Shown: positions 9,161 to 17,877, counted from the first letter of the stretch. The stretch is DNA of 31,508 bases from Verrucomicrobiales bacterium (GCA_021648365.1 JAKISY010000055.1:1-31508), one strand, 5' to 3'. Numbers and translations are program-made. The notes: a model not told the origin generated them from the letters alone.

Positions 9161-9700
9161 TTTTGTACTCTGTTCTTTTACCCGCCTTTGCACTGGAGAT
9201 TGGTTCTTTTGCAAATGGGGTTGGGATAGAAGACAGTCTTGATGGTGCATCGTCAAACTGTAGATAACCGTTTTAACTGAAAAGCCAATACAGACGATGG
9301 CGAATATCAAACCGAGCCGGTTGCGACGAGGCCCAATTATAACTGCAAAGCCGCCTGTGATAGCTACGATCAGGTAGAGCCAGCGATGTGCTTGGCGGTT
9401 TTGGGTGATTTCTTGAAACTGGGTGGCTCGCTTGGGTTGATCGATCTTATAGACTTGTTCAATACGCAGCTGAGATTTTTCTCTCAATGATAGGTAGGGA
9501 AAAATGACTAGGGCTGAGATGGCTATGAGACTAAGTGATAAAATTTGGAAAGGGGTGCTGTTGATAAAATAAGCGATGATCGCGGAAATCACACCTAGGG
9601 TGATGCCGTAGATAAAAATAGGCTCTAATAAGAGGTAGAGGTATTCCACATCACCCAGTGGTGCTATCTCCTGAGCTAAGCTTGCTAGGATAAAACTCAT
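9149..9700 (-). CDS. Four-helix membrane protein of unknown function
   Basis: This 183-aa protein has four predicted transmembrane helices in two pairs. They lie at about 26-47 and 50-72, then 108-124 and 129-148, separated by a charged loop (SLREKSQLRIEQVYKIDQPKR). The C-terminus is basic and Gln/Lys-rich and should be cytoplasmic. I do not recognise the family. It begins 4 bp after the ruvB stop, so it is almost certainly co-transcribed with ruvB, although a membrane protein has no evident link to branch migration. It ends inside the bidirectional terminator shared with aspC. The spacing and clear hydrophobic pattern support it as a real gene. Confidence 0.7.
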   Translation of the reverse strand: MSFILASLAQEIAPLGDVEYLYLLLEPIFIYGITLGVISAIIAYFINSTPFQILSLSLIAISALVIFPYLSLREKSQLRIEQVYKIDQPKRATQFQEITQNRQAHRWLYLIVAITGGFAVIIGPRRNRLGLIFAIVCIGFSVKTVIYSLTMHHQDCLLSQPHLQKNQSPVQRRVKEQSTKQKS

Positions 9701-9704
9701 CGTT

Positions 9705-10727
9705 CTACAAGGGGAGATCTTTTTGCAGATCTTGTGGGGGCTGTGCTCCTAATCGGGCATAGGCTTTTGGCATGGCGATGCGACCGCGGTGAGTACGGTT
9801 GAGGTAACCTTGCATGATCAGGTAGGGTTCATAGACTTCTTCGATGGTGGATTCGTCTTCTCCTACCGCAACTGCTAGAGATTTGAGCCCTACAGGGCCT
9901 CCGCCAAATTTGTAGATGATGGATTCTAGTAATCTTATATCGGTTTCGTCGAGACCATCGGCATCGATTTCGCGCATTTTTAGGGCATCATCGGCGACTT
10001 GGGCGGTGATGATGTTATTAGCTTTCACTTGTGCGAAATCGCGGGTCCAGCGTAACAAGAGGTTGGCGATACGAGGGGTTCCGCGAGAGCGCCGTGCGAT
10101 TTCCATGGCACCTGCAGGCTCGATGGTGATATTGATCAGCGCAGCTGAGCGGATGAGGATTTTTTCCAAAACTTCTGCAGGGTAGTAGTCGAGTCGGTTG
10201 CTCATTCCAAACCGAGAACGAAGCGGCGCTGTAAGCATGCCAGCTTTAGTGGTCGCACCAACGAGGGTGAATTGGGGCAAACTCAGTTGGATGGAGCGGG
10301 CGCTGGGACCCTGATCGATGATGATATCCAAGCGGTAGTCTTCCATCGCTGGGTAAAGGTATTCCTCGATGGCAGGATGCAGGCGATGGATTTCGTCGAT
10401 GAACAGAAAATCGCCGTGTTTGAGATTGGTGAGGATGCCCGCCAAATCGCCTGCTTTTTCGATTTGCGGACCACTGGTGCAGTGCATCTCGCTGCCAAAC
10501 TCATTGGCTAATATGTAAGCGAGGGTAGTTTTCCCCAAACCTGGAGGTCCGCTGAGTAGCACGTGGTCAAGTGCATCGTTGCGTTGCTTGGCAGCTTGCA
10601 CCATTAACATGAGCCGTTCTTTGACTTTCTCCTGACCTGCAAATTCACTGAAGTCGGGTGGGCGCAAACTGTGATCCTCAGCAGATTGCGGCAATTCTTC
10701 GTCAGGTGCGTGGAAAGCTTCGCTCAC
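9705..10727 (-). CDS. ruvB: Holliday junction branch-migration helicase RuvB
   Basis: RuvB is the AAA+ motor that, with RuvA, moves Holliday junctions for RuvC resolution. The sequence shows LRPPDFSEFAGQ, Walker A GPPGLGKTT and Walker B FLFIDEIHRL. It also shows sensor 1 TLVGATTKAG, the arginine finger region APLRSRFG, sensor 2 SRGTPRIAN, and the C-terminal winged helix ending GYLNRTHRGR. The frame is open to a TTG at 10763. I prefer the in-frame GTG at 10727 because it yields a usual-length N-terminus (MSEAFHAPDEELP), though neither start has a good ribosome-binding site. ruvA and ruvC are not adjacent. The downstream membrane-protein gene is probably in the same operon. Confidence 0.95.
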   Translation of the reverse strand: MSEAFHAPDEELPQSAEDHSLRPPDFSEFAGQEKVKERLMLMVQAAKQRNDALDHVLLSGPPGLGKTTLAYILANEFGSEMHCTSGPQIEKAGDLAGILTNLKHGDFLFIDEIHRLHPAIEEYLYPAMEDYRLDIIIDQGPSARSIQLSLPQFTLVGATTKAGMLTAPLRSRFGMSNRLDYYPAEVLEKILIRSAALINITIEPAGAMEIARRSRGTPRIANLLLRWTRDFAQVKANNIITAQVADDALKMREIDADGLDETDIRLLESIIYKFGGGPVGLKSLAVAVGEDESTIEEVYEPYLIMQGYLNRTHRGRIAMPKAYARLGAQPPQDLQKDLPL

Positions 10728-10763
10728 AGTGGTAAAAGATAAATTGAAAGTGGATAGCAGCAA

Positions 10764-11079
10764 GATCAGCTGAAATGGCAGCTTGAAGAAATAATTATCA
10801 AAGATGCTAATGTAAGGATATATGAAAAATCATTAGAGTCGAATAAAGAATAAGGTTCCTATGGACTGGTAAATTAGTAAAAAATAAGCTAGTAATTTGT
10901 TTAAGGATACTTAATAGTTATAAAAGTTAAAATTACCGTAAGAAGATCTTGAATTATTTGATTCTTGACCTTTGCTTGATTTTTAACGACAAGAGACGAC
11001 ACGCATTCGTCACGCAAGTGATAGGATGCGTATTTTTCGTATTTAAGGCCACTGTTTTACACTCAATATTGATTAAAGG
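10764..11079. other. AT-rich intergenic region between ruvB and bamA
   Basis: This gap separates two divergent genes and must hold promoters for both. It is clearly richer in A and T than its flanks. A TTGACC hexamer at 10965-10970 on the plus strand could be a -35 box, but no matching -10 is convincing. A hairpin at 11001-11031 is listed separately. No ORF of note is present. Confidence 0.5.
11001..11037 (+). promoter_or_regulatory. Terminator-like hairpin in the bamA leader
   Basis: ACGCAT (11001-11006) pairs with ATGCGT (11026-11031). Inside it GTCAC (11009-11013) pairs with GTGAT (11018-11022, one G-U pair) around a GCAA GNRA tetraloop. ATTTTT follows immediately. It lies 43-79 bp before the bamA ATG, so it could be an attenuator in the bamA leader or the end of a short upstream transcript. 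Confidence 0.45.
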
Positions 11080-13383
11080 ATGAAATTTAAAATTGTATCA
11101 ACATTTCTAAAGGGGCTGTTTGCTCTCACACTGCTGGTTGCAGTGACAGGACATGGATTGGCCCAGCAAGTAGGCGTGGCGAAAACGGTTCGTTCTATCG
11201 ATGTTCAGTATGTCGGTTCGCCGACGGTGACTAAGGATCGTATTCTTTCGAGACTATCGACCAAGGTCGGTGCTCCCTTTTCTCAAGCGAAAGTCGATGA
11301 GGATATCAAAAAACTGTATGCGGGCGGTGATGTGGAAAATATCAGGATTCTTGCAGAGCCACAAGGCGATACAGGGGTTCGCTTGATCGTAGTGGTGCAG
11401 ACCAGAGCGTTGTTGGGTGATGTGGTTTTCACTGGCAATGCAGCGGTGACCAGCAAGAAGCTGAACAAAAAAGTGGACTTGACGGAGGGGGAATCTATCG
11501 ACGTCTCTCAGATTCAAGAAGGTCGTTCGGCTATACAAGAGGTGTATCGCAAGAACGGCTACCCTGAAGTGAGTGTGAGTTACGACATTGGAGCGCCGAA
11601 CAAACAAGGCTTCTCTACTTTGACTTACACTGTGGATGAAGGCGGTAAAGGGGTTTTGCGTAAAATTGAGTTCATTGGCAATGATGTGTTTAAAGCTAAA
11701 GAGTTGCGCAAGCAGATGGAACAAAAGCAGAAGGGCATGTTCAGCATGTTCTCCAAAAAGGGTCGCATCGATGAGGACAAAATGGCTGATGATGTGCGTC
11801 ACATCGAAGATTATTATCAAGATAGTGGCTATCTGAATGCGCAGGTGGTGGATGTGCGTCGTGTGCGCGTAGATGAGAAATACATCGACTTGGTGATCAC
11901 GATTGATGAGGGCGAGGTATTCTCTGTGGGTGATGTGAATCTGAAGGGCGTGCGCGTGATGTCACCTGATACGGACGTATCGCCTTATATTCAGGTGAAA
12001 CCAGGTGAGACGTATTCTGGCACTAAACTGAAATCCGACGTTAAGATGATCAGAGATCTCTACGGTTCTCAGGGTTACGCTGATGCGCGTGTCGAGCCTC
12101 AATTGACAGGTGGTGAGGGAGAAGAAGTCAATGTCAGCTATGCTGTGACTGAGGGTCGTAAGTTTAACTTAGGTAAAATCAATATTTCTGGTAATCAGAA
12201 AACTCAAGACAAGGTGATTCGGCGTGAAATGGCGGTTCATCCCGGTGAGATCTACGACACGGTTCGTATCGATGCTACTCAGGCTCGTTTGATGAATCTC
12301 AATTATTTCTCTTCGGTGGATGTATTGCCAGTGGATACCTCCTACATCGATGTGAAGGACTTGAACATCACTGTGACAGAGAAACCAACTGGAACGGTTA
12401 ACTTTGGAGCTGGTTTCAGTTCGATTGATAGTTTGGTAGGCTTTGTGGATGTGACTCAATCTAACTTTGATTTAGGTAACTGGCCATCAATGACGGGCGC
12501 TGGGCAGAAGTTTCGGATGAATCTGCGTTATGGCACGCAGCGCCGAGATTTCTTGATTGGATTGACCGAGCCTTGGTTCATGGGACATCGCTTGGCAGTG
12601 GGTGGCGAGCTATATTATCGTGACCTCTTTTTCCTCAGTGATTATTTTGATCAGAGTGAATACGGTGGCACTATGTTTCTGCGTAAGCCGATTGGAAAAT
12701 TTGCTTTTGTGCGGGCTGAATATCGTTTGCAGAGTGTGGAGATTTCCGCTGACAATGATGCTTCTCCCACGATCCAGAGCGAAGAGGGAACTTTCATACA
12801 GAGCATGGTGGCTGCAACGCTGGTTCATGATACTCGCAATAGTTTGTTCTTGCCTCGTAATGGACACAAACTGAGTGCTGGTTTAGATTATTCAGGTCTT
12901 GGCGGTGATGTGGAAACTTATGGTTTGCAGCTCAGCGGCGCGCAATACTTTGATTTGCCTTTTGATACGATATTCAGCGTCGTTGGTGCTTTAAACAGTG
13001 TCGATGGTAGCGGGGATGTGCCGATTTTTGAAAGAGAATTCATGGGTGGTGCTAACAACTTACGTGGTTTTGACTTTCGCGAAGTGGGGCCCAAAGACAT
13101 CAATGGTGAAGCGATTGGTGGACAGACCTCATGGTTCACTACGGCTGAAGTTACTTTTCCTCTGATGGAAAAAATTCGCGGAGCGTTGTTCTATGATGTG
13201 GGTGCTGTTAGCAGAGACCCTTGGGATCTTGGCGGCACGATCAATTCTAACTATGGACTAGGTCTGAGGCTGTTCATTCTGGGAGGTGCACCAATTCAAC
13301 TCGATTATGGTATTCCTATGCAAGCGGATGAATTTAATGATTCAGGTGGTCGCTTTCAATTTACCATGGGCTATCGTTTCTGA
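11080..13383 (+). CDS. bamA: Outer-membrane protein assembly factor BamA
   Basis: BamA (Omp85) folds and inserts beta-barrel proteins into the outer membrane. The 767-aa length is usual for the family. A signal peptide (cleavage likely after GLAQ, near residue 29) is followed by five POTRA repeats up to about residue 430. Each has the alternating pattern seen in IDVQYVGSPTVTKDRIL and in KINISGNQKTQDKVIRREM. The rest is a 16-strand barrel. The conserved L6 loop motif appears as NNLRGFDFREVGP (LRGF at 661-664, normally VRGF). The protein ends FTMGYRF, a terminal Phe beta-signal recognised by the Bam machine. It heads the bamA-ompH-lpxD group. The ATG is immediately preceded by AAAGG, too close to be an ideal ribosome-binding site. 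Confidence 0.96.
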   Translation: MKFKIVSTFLKGLFALTLLVAVTGHGLAQQVGVAKTVRSIDVQYVGSPTVTKDRILSRLSTKVGAPFSQAKVDEDIKKLYAGGDVENIRILAEPQGDTGVRLIVVVQTRALLGDVVFTGNAAVTSKKLNKKVDLTEGESIDVSQIQEGRSAIQEVYRKNGYPEVSVSYDIGAPNKQGFSTLTYTVDEGGKGVLRKIEFIGNDVFKAKELRKQMEQKQKGMFSMFSKKGRIDEDKMADDVRHIEDYYQDSGYLNAQVVDVRRVRVDEKYIDLVITIDEGEVFSVGDVNLKGVRVMSPDTDVSPYIQVKPGETYSGTKLKSDVKMIRDLYGSQGYADARVEPQLTGGEGEEVNVSYAVTEGRKFNLGKINISGNQKTQDKVIRREMAVHPGEIYDTVRIDATQARLMNLNYFSSVDVLPVDTSYIDVKDLNITVTEKPTGTVNFGAGFSSIDSLVGFVDVTQSNFDLGNWPSMTGAGQKFRMNLRYGTQRRDFLIGLTEPWFMGHRLAVGGELYYRDLFFLSDYFDQSEYGGTMFLRKPIGKFAFVRAEYRLQSVEISADNDASPTIQSEEGTFIQSMVAATLVHDTRNSLFLPRNGHKLSAGLDYSGLGGDVETYGLQLSGAQYFDLPFDTIFSVVGALNSVDGSGDVPIFEREFMGGANNLRGFDFREVGPKDINGEAIGGQTSWFTTAEVTFPLMEKIRGALFYDVGAVSRDPWDLGGTINSNYGLGLRLFILGGAPIQLDYGIPMQADEFNDSGGRFQFTMGYRF

Positions 13384-13399
13384 TGGCTTCTTAAAAATA

Positions 13400-13430
13400 G
13401 AGCATTCTACCTATAGAATGCTCAAAATTT
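13400..13430 (+). terminator. Hairpin after bamA, possible terminator
   Basis: A perfect 10-bp stem (13400-13409 with 13414-13423, loop CCTA) is followed by AAAATTTT. It lies 17 bp past the bamA stop. The T tract is short and interrupted, so on its own it is a weaker terminator than the one that follows. Confidence 0.6.
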
Positions 13431-13439
13431 TAGCATTGG

Positions 13440-13464
13440 ACGCAATCTTAGGGTTGCGTTTTTT
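13440..13464 (+). terminator. Second rho-independent terminator after bamA
   Basis: ACGCAA (13440-13445) pairs with TTGCGT (13454-13459) and runs into six T residues (13459-13464). With the preceding hairpin it forms a tandem terminator between bamA and the ompH-like gene. Confidence 0.65.
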
Positions 13465-13572
13465 GCTTTATGAGGCGTTGGTGCCAAGCTTGTATTGATC
13501 GATTTTTAAGAATATCAACACAGGTTGGTATTTTGTGAAGAGCAGCTAAAAATTATAGTAATAGATAAGATT

Positions 13573-14187
13573 ATGAAGGTGAAAATTTTGTTAAGTGTTT
13601 TGTTGGCGATGACTTTGGCTGGAGTATCGAAGGCTTCTGCTCAAGATATAAAAATAGGTGTGGTGGACATGCAGCAGTGTCTGAATAAATACTACAAAAC
13701 AAAGCTCAAGGTGAAGGATGTGGAGGCACAAGCCAAAGGCAGTCGTGCCAAATTGGATGAACGTGTTGCAGATTTCAAAAGAATCCAAGTGCGCTTGGGG
13801 GCGCTGGATAAAAAAGCACGCGATACGGCTTTGAGCCAGGAAGCTCGCAAGGGAGCAGCGGTTGAAATGCAGCAGTTAGTGCAAGAAGGTCGTGCTAAAG
13901 AGCGTGAGTTACAAGAAGCCCAGCGCAAAGCTCAAGGAGAATTGCTCAATGCTCGCCAACAGATGGAAAAAACTTTGGTGGACGAAGTGCGAGTGGTGGT
14001 GAATGAAGCTTCTAAGAAAGCTGGTTTGGATATGGTGATCGATAAATCGTTTTTGCCACGCGGAAATAAAGTATTGGTGGTAGTGACTGAGAAAGTCCCA
14101 GATTTGACCGACGCTGTGATAGCGGTTCTCAATAAGGACGCACCGCCTGAAGCTGCCGCTGCAGAAGAAAAAGCAGCTGATAAGTAA
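13573..14187 (+). CDS. OmpH/Skp-family periplasmic chaperone
   Basis: Skp-like chaperones hold unfolded outer-membrane proteins in the periplasm on their way to BamA. The true start is the ATG at 13573, which opens a clear signal peptide ending SKASAQ (about residue 24). Upstream in-frame codons look non-coding. The mature protein begins DIKIGVVDMQQCLNKYYKTK, the usual OmpH start (IGVVD then a helix). It continues as roughly 100 residues of charged coiled coil rich in Lys, Glu, Gln and Arg (about 50-150), and returns to a strand region (LDMVIDKSFLPR, VLVVVTEKVPDLT). An Ala/Glu tail ends the 204-aa protein. Its place between bamA and lpxD matches the classical envelope cluster. Terminators on both sides suggest its own promoter in 13465-13572. 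Confidence 0.88.
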   Translation: MKVKILLSVLLAMTLAGVSKASAQDIKIGVVDMQQCLNKYYKTKLKVKDVEAQAKGSRAKLDERVADFKRIQVRLGALDKKARDTALSQEARKGAAVEMQQLVQEGRAKERELQEAQRKAQGELLNARQQMEKTLVDEVRVVVNEASKKAGLDMVIDKSFLPRGNKVLVVVTEKVPDLTDAVIAVLNKDAPPEAAAAEEKAADK

Positions 14188-14202
14188 AACTAAGTCAATT
14201 GG

Positions 14203-14233
14203 ATCGCGTCATGAAAATGGCGCGATTTTTTTA
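14203..14233 (+). terminator. Rho-independent terminator with GAAA tetraloop
   Basis: A 10-bp stem (14203-14212 with 14217-14226, one wobble pair) is closed by a GAAA GNRA loop and followed by TTTTTTTATTT. It lies 15 bp after the ompH-like gene and before lpxD. Confidence 0.88.
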
Positions 14234-14282
14234 TTTACGTTGAAGAGCAGCGAAATGGTATTTTTTGCAAATTGATGGATTT

Positions 14283-15311
14283 ATGAAACTCACCTTATTG
14301 GAACTGGTAGAATTGGTTGGTGGAGAATTGCTGCAAGGTCAGCCTGATTTGGAATTGAGCGGTTTTGAATCCCTCAAAAACGCTCGCCCCTGTGACGTGA
14401 GTTTCCTAGATGCGAGCAATTACGCCGAGGCGCTCTCGACGTCTAAAGCGGGTGTGGCGATCATTTCGCAGAAGTTGATGACATCCATCTCAGCGCCAGA
14501 GACCATGGCGCTAGTGGTGGTGGAGAATGCTGCAAGGGCATTTGATAAAGTGGTGAGAAAGTATGGAGCACCTACGATTGAGTTCCGTGCGGGGATTGAT
14601 CCTAGCGCAGTGATTGGCGAGGGGGCGAAAATCAATGCGGATAAGGTGGAGATCGGTCCGAATGCAGTGATCGGTGCGGGTGTGGTGATCGGCGATGGTA
14701 GCAGCATCGGAGCCTGTGCCACGGTGGGTTTGCAAGCGGTGTTGGGTGAAGACTGCAAGATCGCTGCCAATGTCGCTATTCGTGAGGGTAGCCAAATTGG
14801 CAATCGTGTGATCATCCATAGTAGCACGGTGGTGGGAGCGGATGGTTTTGGTTTTGAGTTTAACAATGGGCGCCATGAAAAGGTGGAGCAACTAGGCATT
14901 GTGAGAATTGAGGATGATGTGGAAATCGGTGCGTGTACGACGATTGATCGTGCTCGATTTGGTGAGACGGTGATCGGAGCTGGCACCAAAATTGATAATC
15001 ATGTGCAAATTGCCCATAACGTGGTGATTGGCAAACATTGCATAATTGTATCACAGACAGGCATCGCAGGCACTTGTGTGATTGGCGATTATGTGACGAT
15101 GGCAGCTCAGGTAGGGATCGCTCCGCATGTTGAGATTGGATCACAAGCGGTGCTGGGTGGGGGAGCCAAGGTGATTTCTGACTTAGAGGGAGGACAAACT
15201 TATTTTGGCTATCCAGCCGTTCCTATGAAGGAAGAGCTGCGCAGCAAGATGCATCTCAAACGTCTGGCAGGTTTGTTCAAACGAGTTAAGAAGCTTGAAC
15301 AAGGGGATTAG
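14283..15311 (+). CDS. lpxD: UDP-3-O-acylglucosamine N-acyltransferase LpxD
   Basis: LpxD adds the second (N-linked) acyl chain to UDP-3-O-acyl-glucosamine in lipid A synthesis, using acyl-ACP. The N-terminal uridine-binding domain (about 1-100) includes SGFESLKNARPCDVSFLD. It is followed by a left-handed beta helix of hexapeptide repeats (about 108-270; IGPNAVIGAGVVIGDGSSIG and similar). The glycine-rich VVGADGFGFEF and the catalytic His in VQIAHNVVIG (His245) are both present. The frame extends to a TTG at 14265, but the ATG at 14283 gives the usual MKLTLLELVELVGG start and 342 aa. The fabZ-lpxA genes that often follow are absent. Instead a gene on the other strand ends 6 bp away. Confidence 0.95.
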   Translation: MKLTLLELVELVGGELLQGQPDLELSGFESLKNARPCDVSFLDASNYAEALSTSKAGVAIISQKLMTSISAPETMALVVVENAARAFDKVVRKYGAPTIEFRAGIDPSAVIGEGAKINADKVEIGPNAVIGAGVVIGDGSSIGACATVGLQAVLGEDCKIAANVAIREGSQIGNRVIIHSSTVVGADGFGFEFNNGRHEKVEQLGIVRIEDDVEIGACTTIDRARFGETVIGAGTKIDNHVQIAHNVVIGKHCIIVSQTGIAGTCVIGDYVTMAAQVGIAPHVEIGSQAVLGGGAKVISDLEGGQTYFGYPAVPMKEELRSKMHLKRLAGLFKRVKKLEQGD

Positions 15312-15317
15312 TTTGTT

Positions 15318-16730
15318 CTAGAAGGCAACCACATCGCCAGGGTTGGCGATGTTGATGGAGGAATCAGGCAAATCGGCGCCGAGTGTTTCTAGAAACCATT
15401 GGCGTGCAGGTTCGTCTCCGTGTACGAGGATGATCTGTGAGGCTGCTACTTTTCGTGCGTAGTCACGCAGTTCATCGCGAGTGGCGTGACCACTGAAATC
15501 AAAACGCTCGATTTGGCAGCGCATTGCTATAGGGGAGCTGTCTTCATCCAGTTGAAATTCTTTATCACCGCGAGCTTCTAGCAGGCGACCACCAGGAGAA
15601 TCTGCGGCAGCGTAACCGACAAAGAGGATCGAGTTGCGCTCGTTGGGCAGAATGTTGCGTGCAAAAGCGTGAGATACCGTATTCTCAGTCATCATACCGC
15701 TAGAGAGGGCATAGATACGTCCACTATCGTAGGGGATGCTGCGATTTCTGTCCTTCTTTTTCCTCTTTTTAGAAGCGACGATCAGATCCATGCCGCCTTG
15801 AAGAAAACGGAAACCACGGTGATGACGATGGGCAGTGTCAGCAAAACGGTCATGAGTCACTGTCATTTTGGTGGTGAGCCCTCCAACATAAACAGGGATG
15901 TTTTTATTGAGCTGACCAGATTCTTTGAGCTCGTGTAAGATGAGCAACAGTTCTTGGGATTTGCCCATTGCAAAAAGCGGGATCAAAGTGGAGCCACCAC
16001 GATCGATGGTGTCGCGGATGGCAGCAGCCAATCGTTCGATCTCTTGCTTTCGAGAATAGTCAGCTCGGCGCGGCACCGCACCTCGTGTGGTTTCCGTGAT
16101 CAATACGTCGATGCCTTCGGTGGGGAACTCCGCCGCTTTGCTCAGGGTCTGGTCTTCAAAGTGCACATCACCAGTGTAAAAAACGCTACGATCTTGGCAT
16201 TTTAGAAGCACACCAACGGATCCGAGGATGTGACCAGCGGGGTAAAATTCGCATGTGACCTCGTTATTTTTTCCAAAGGTGAACTCTTGGCGCAAAGCAC
16301 GATTTTCCCAATTGGGTTGAATGGCATTGATCTCGCTGTGAGTGAAGAGAGGAAATTCGGGGATGTCTAGCTCGTCTCGCTGACTGGTCATGACATTGAC
16401 CGAATTATGTAATAGCGACTCGACCAGCTCGTTGCTCTCTTCGGTAAGAAATACTTTCGCGTTGGGTTGGTTGCGGACCAGCACTGGTATTGCCCCTGCG
16501 TGGTCAAGGTGGGCATGAGAGATGATGATGGCATCGATCGAGTCGTAATCGAGCGAGTCGAGATCAGGCAGATTGTCCGCGCCTTCGCGCTTTGGGTGGG
16601 TGCCGGCATCGAGAATGATGCGGGTATTGCCCATGTGCAGCAGATAACAATTGGCGCCAATGTCGGTAGCACGACTGAGGCTTTGGAATGAAAAAGATGG
16701 TTGAATAGACACGGGTGAAGGGTAGGGCAA
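15318..16730 (-). CDS. Beta-CASP metallo-beta-lactamase RNase-like protein
   Basis: This 470-aa protein belongs to the CPSF73-like/YsnB family of metallo-beta-lactamases with a beta-CASP insert, which are mostly RNA endo/exonucleases. The zinc motif SHAHLDHAGAIP has His72, His74, Asp76 and His77. AGHILGSVGV supplies another metal His and TGDVHFED the next Asp. The beta-CASP part shows LIPLFAMGKSQELLL, SSGMMTE, and FSGHATRDEL with LVHGDEP near the C-terminus. Residues 317-325 hold a very basic SKKRKKKDR insert that could contact RNA. The start is uncertain: TTG at 16730 or GTG at 16712, neither with a good ribosome-binding site. The sequence from PSFSFQSLSRATDIGANCYLL onward is family-like, so the N-terminus is nearly complete. 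It is convergent with lpxD and divergent from trpS. Confidence 0.88.
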   Translation of the reverse strand: MPYPSPVSIQPSFSFQSLSRATDIGANCYLLHMGNTRIILDAGTHPKREGADNLPDLDSLDYDSIDAIIISHAHLDHAGAIPVLVRNQPNAKVFLTEESNELVESLLHNSVNVMTSQRDELDIPEFPLFTHSEINAIQPNWENRALRQEFTFGKNNEVTCEFYPAGHILGSVGVLLKCQDRSVFYTGDVHFEDQTLSKAAEFPTEGIDVLITETTRGAVPRRADYSRKQEIERLAAAIRDTIDRGGSTLIPLFAMGKSQELLLILHELKESGQLNKNIPVYVGGLTTKMTVTHDRFADTAHRHHRGFRFLQGGMDLIVASKKRKKKDRNRSIPYDSGRIYALSSGMMTENTVSHAFARNILPNERNSILFVGYAAADSPGGRLLEARGDKEFQLDEDSSPIAMRCQIERFDFSGHATRDELRDYARKVAASQIILVHGDEPARQWFLETLGADLPDSSINIANPGDVVAF

Positions 16731-16908
16731 GCTGAGAAAGAAGCGAGCAGAGATATTGTTTGTCAGGCAGCCGAATTACACCCTCTTCGAATGGGACTAC
16801 ATTTTTCGGAGAAAGAAGGGAACTGCGGTAAATATTTTTTGTATGGTAGTGGGACTTCCACTTGGAAGTATGCTTGACATCAGCCCGGTGGCGAAGACAT
16901 TCGCGACC

Positions 16909-17877
16909 ATGCGTATCTTATCAGGCATACAACCCAGCGGCCGTTTGCACCTCGGCAATTATTTTGGAATGATGGAACCGGCGATTCGTCTTCAAGACGA
17001 AGGCGAGGCGTATTATTTCATCGCAGATTATCATTCACTCACGTCGATCCACGATCCTAGCGTTTTGCGCGACAATGTGCGCGATGTGGCTATTGACTTC
17101 CTCGCTTGCGGCTTGGATCCAGGAAAAGCGGTGTTTTTTCGTCAATCAGACGTACCAGAAGTCACCGAATTGACTTGGATTCTCAGCACCTTGACTCCGA
17201 TGGGATTGCTGGAGCGTTGCCACTCCTATAAGGACAAGATTGCCCAAGGCATCTCGCCTTCTCACGGTTTGTTTGCTTACCCAGTGTTGATGGCAGCTGA
17301 TATTCTCATCTATAACAGTGAACTTGTGCCAGTAGGCAAAGATCAGAAGCAGCACATCGAAGTGACTCGTGACTTGGCGCAAAAATTCAATGATCGCTAC
17401 GGCGAAGGCGAGCCATTGCTTCACATCCCTGAGCCACGTATCGCTGAGGATTCAGCCGCTGTGCCTGGACTGGATGGGCGTAAAATGAGTAAAAGCTACA
17501 ACAATACCATCGGGATTTTCGAGGATGCAAAGGCGTTGAAGAAAAAGGTCATGCGTATCACTACTGATTCGACGCCGATGGAAGATCCGAAAAATCCAGA
17601 TGATTCCTACATTATCATGCTTTATCAATTGGTCGCCACGGCAGATGAGGTGGAAGAAATGAAAGCTGACTTCCGCAAGGGGGGGCAGGGTTACGGACAT
17701 TTCAAAAAACAATTATTGGATAAATTGACGGAGTACTTTGCTCCGATGCGAGAAAAACGCGATGAATTAGCGAATAATGATGCTTTTGTCGAAGAGGTTT
17801 TGCAGCAAGGCGCCAAGCAAGCGCGTATTGTTGCGAGAGAAACCTTAGACCGAGTGAGGAAAGCTGTTGGACTTTAG
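16909..17877 (+). CDS. trpS: Tryptophanyl-tRNA synthetase
   Basis: This class I synthetase charges tRNA-Trp in two ATP-driven steps. The HIGH-type motif is HLGN (14-17, in GIQPSGRLHLGNYFG) and the KMSKS loop is exact at 192-196 (GLDGRKMSKSYNN). Other TrpRS features are YFIADYHSLT, YPVLMAADIL and VPVGKDQKQHIE. The frame is open back to 16756, but family similarity begins at MRILSGIQPSG, so I use the ATG at 16909, giving 322 aa. Earlier in-frame ATGs at 16843 and 16870 would add non-conserved residues. The leader holds a small perfect hairpin (ACTTCC 16854-16859 with GGAAGT 16864-16869). No T-box motif is evident. Confidence 0.95.
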   Translation: MRILSGIQPSGRLHLGNYFGMMEPAIRLQDEGEAYYFIADYHSLTSIHDPSVLRDNVRDVAIDFLACGLDPGKAVFFRQSDVPEVTELTWILSTLTPMGLLERCHSYKDKIAQGISPSHGLFAYPVLMAADILIYNSELVPVGKDQKQHIEVTRDLAQKFNDRYGEGEPLLHIPEPRIAEDSAAVPGLDGRKMSKSYNNTIGIFEDAKALKKKVMRITTDSTPMEDPKNPDDSYIIMLYQLVATADEVEEMKADFRKGGQGYGHFKKQLLDKLTEYFAPMREKRDELANNDAFVEEVLQQGAKQARIVARETLDRVRKAVGL

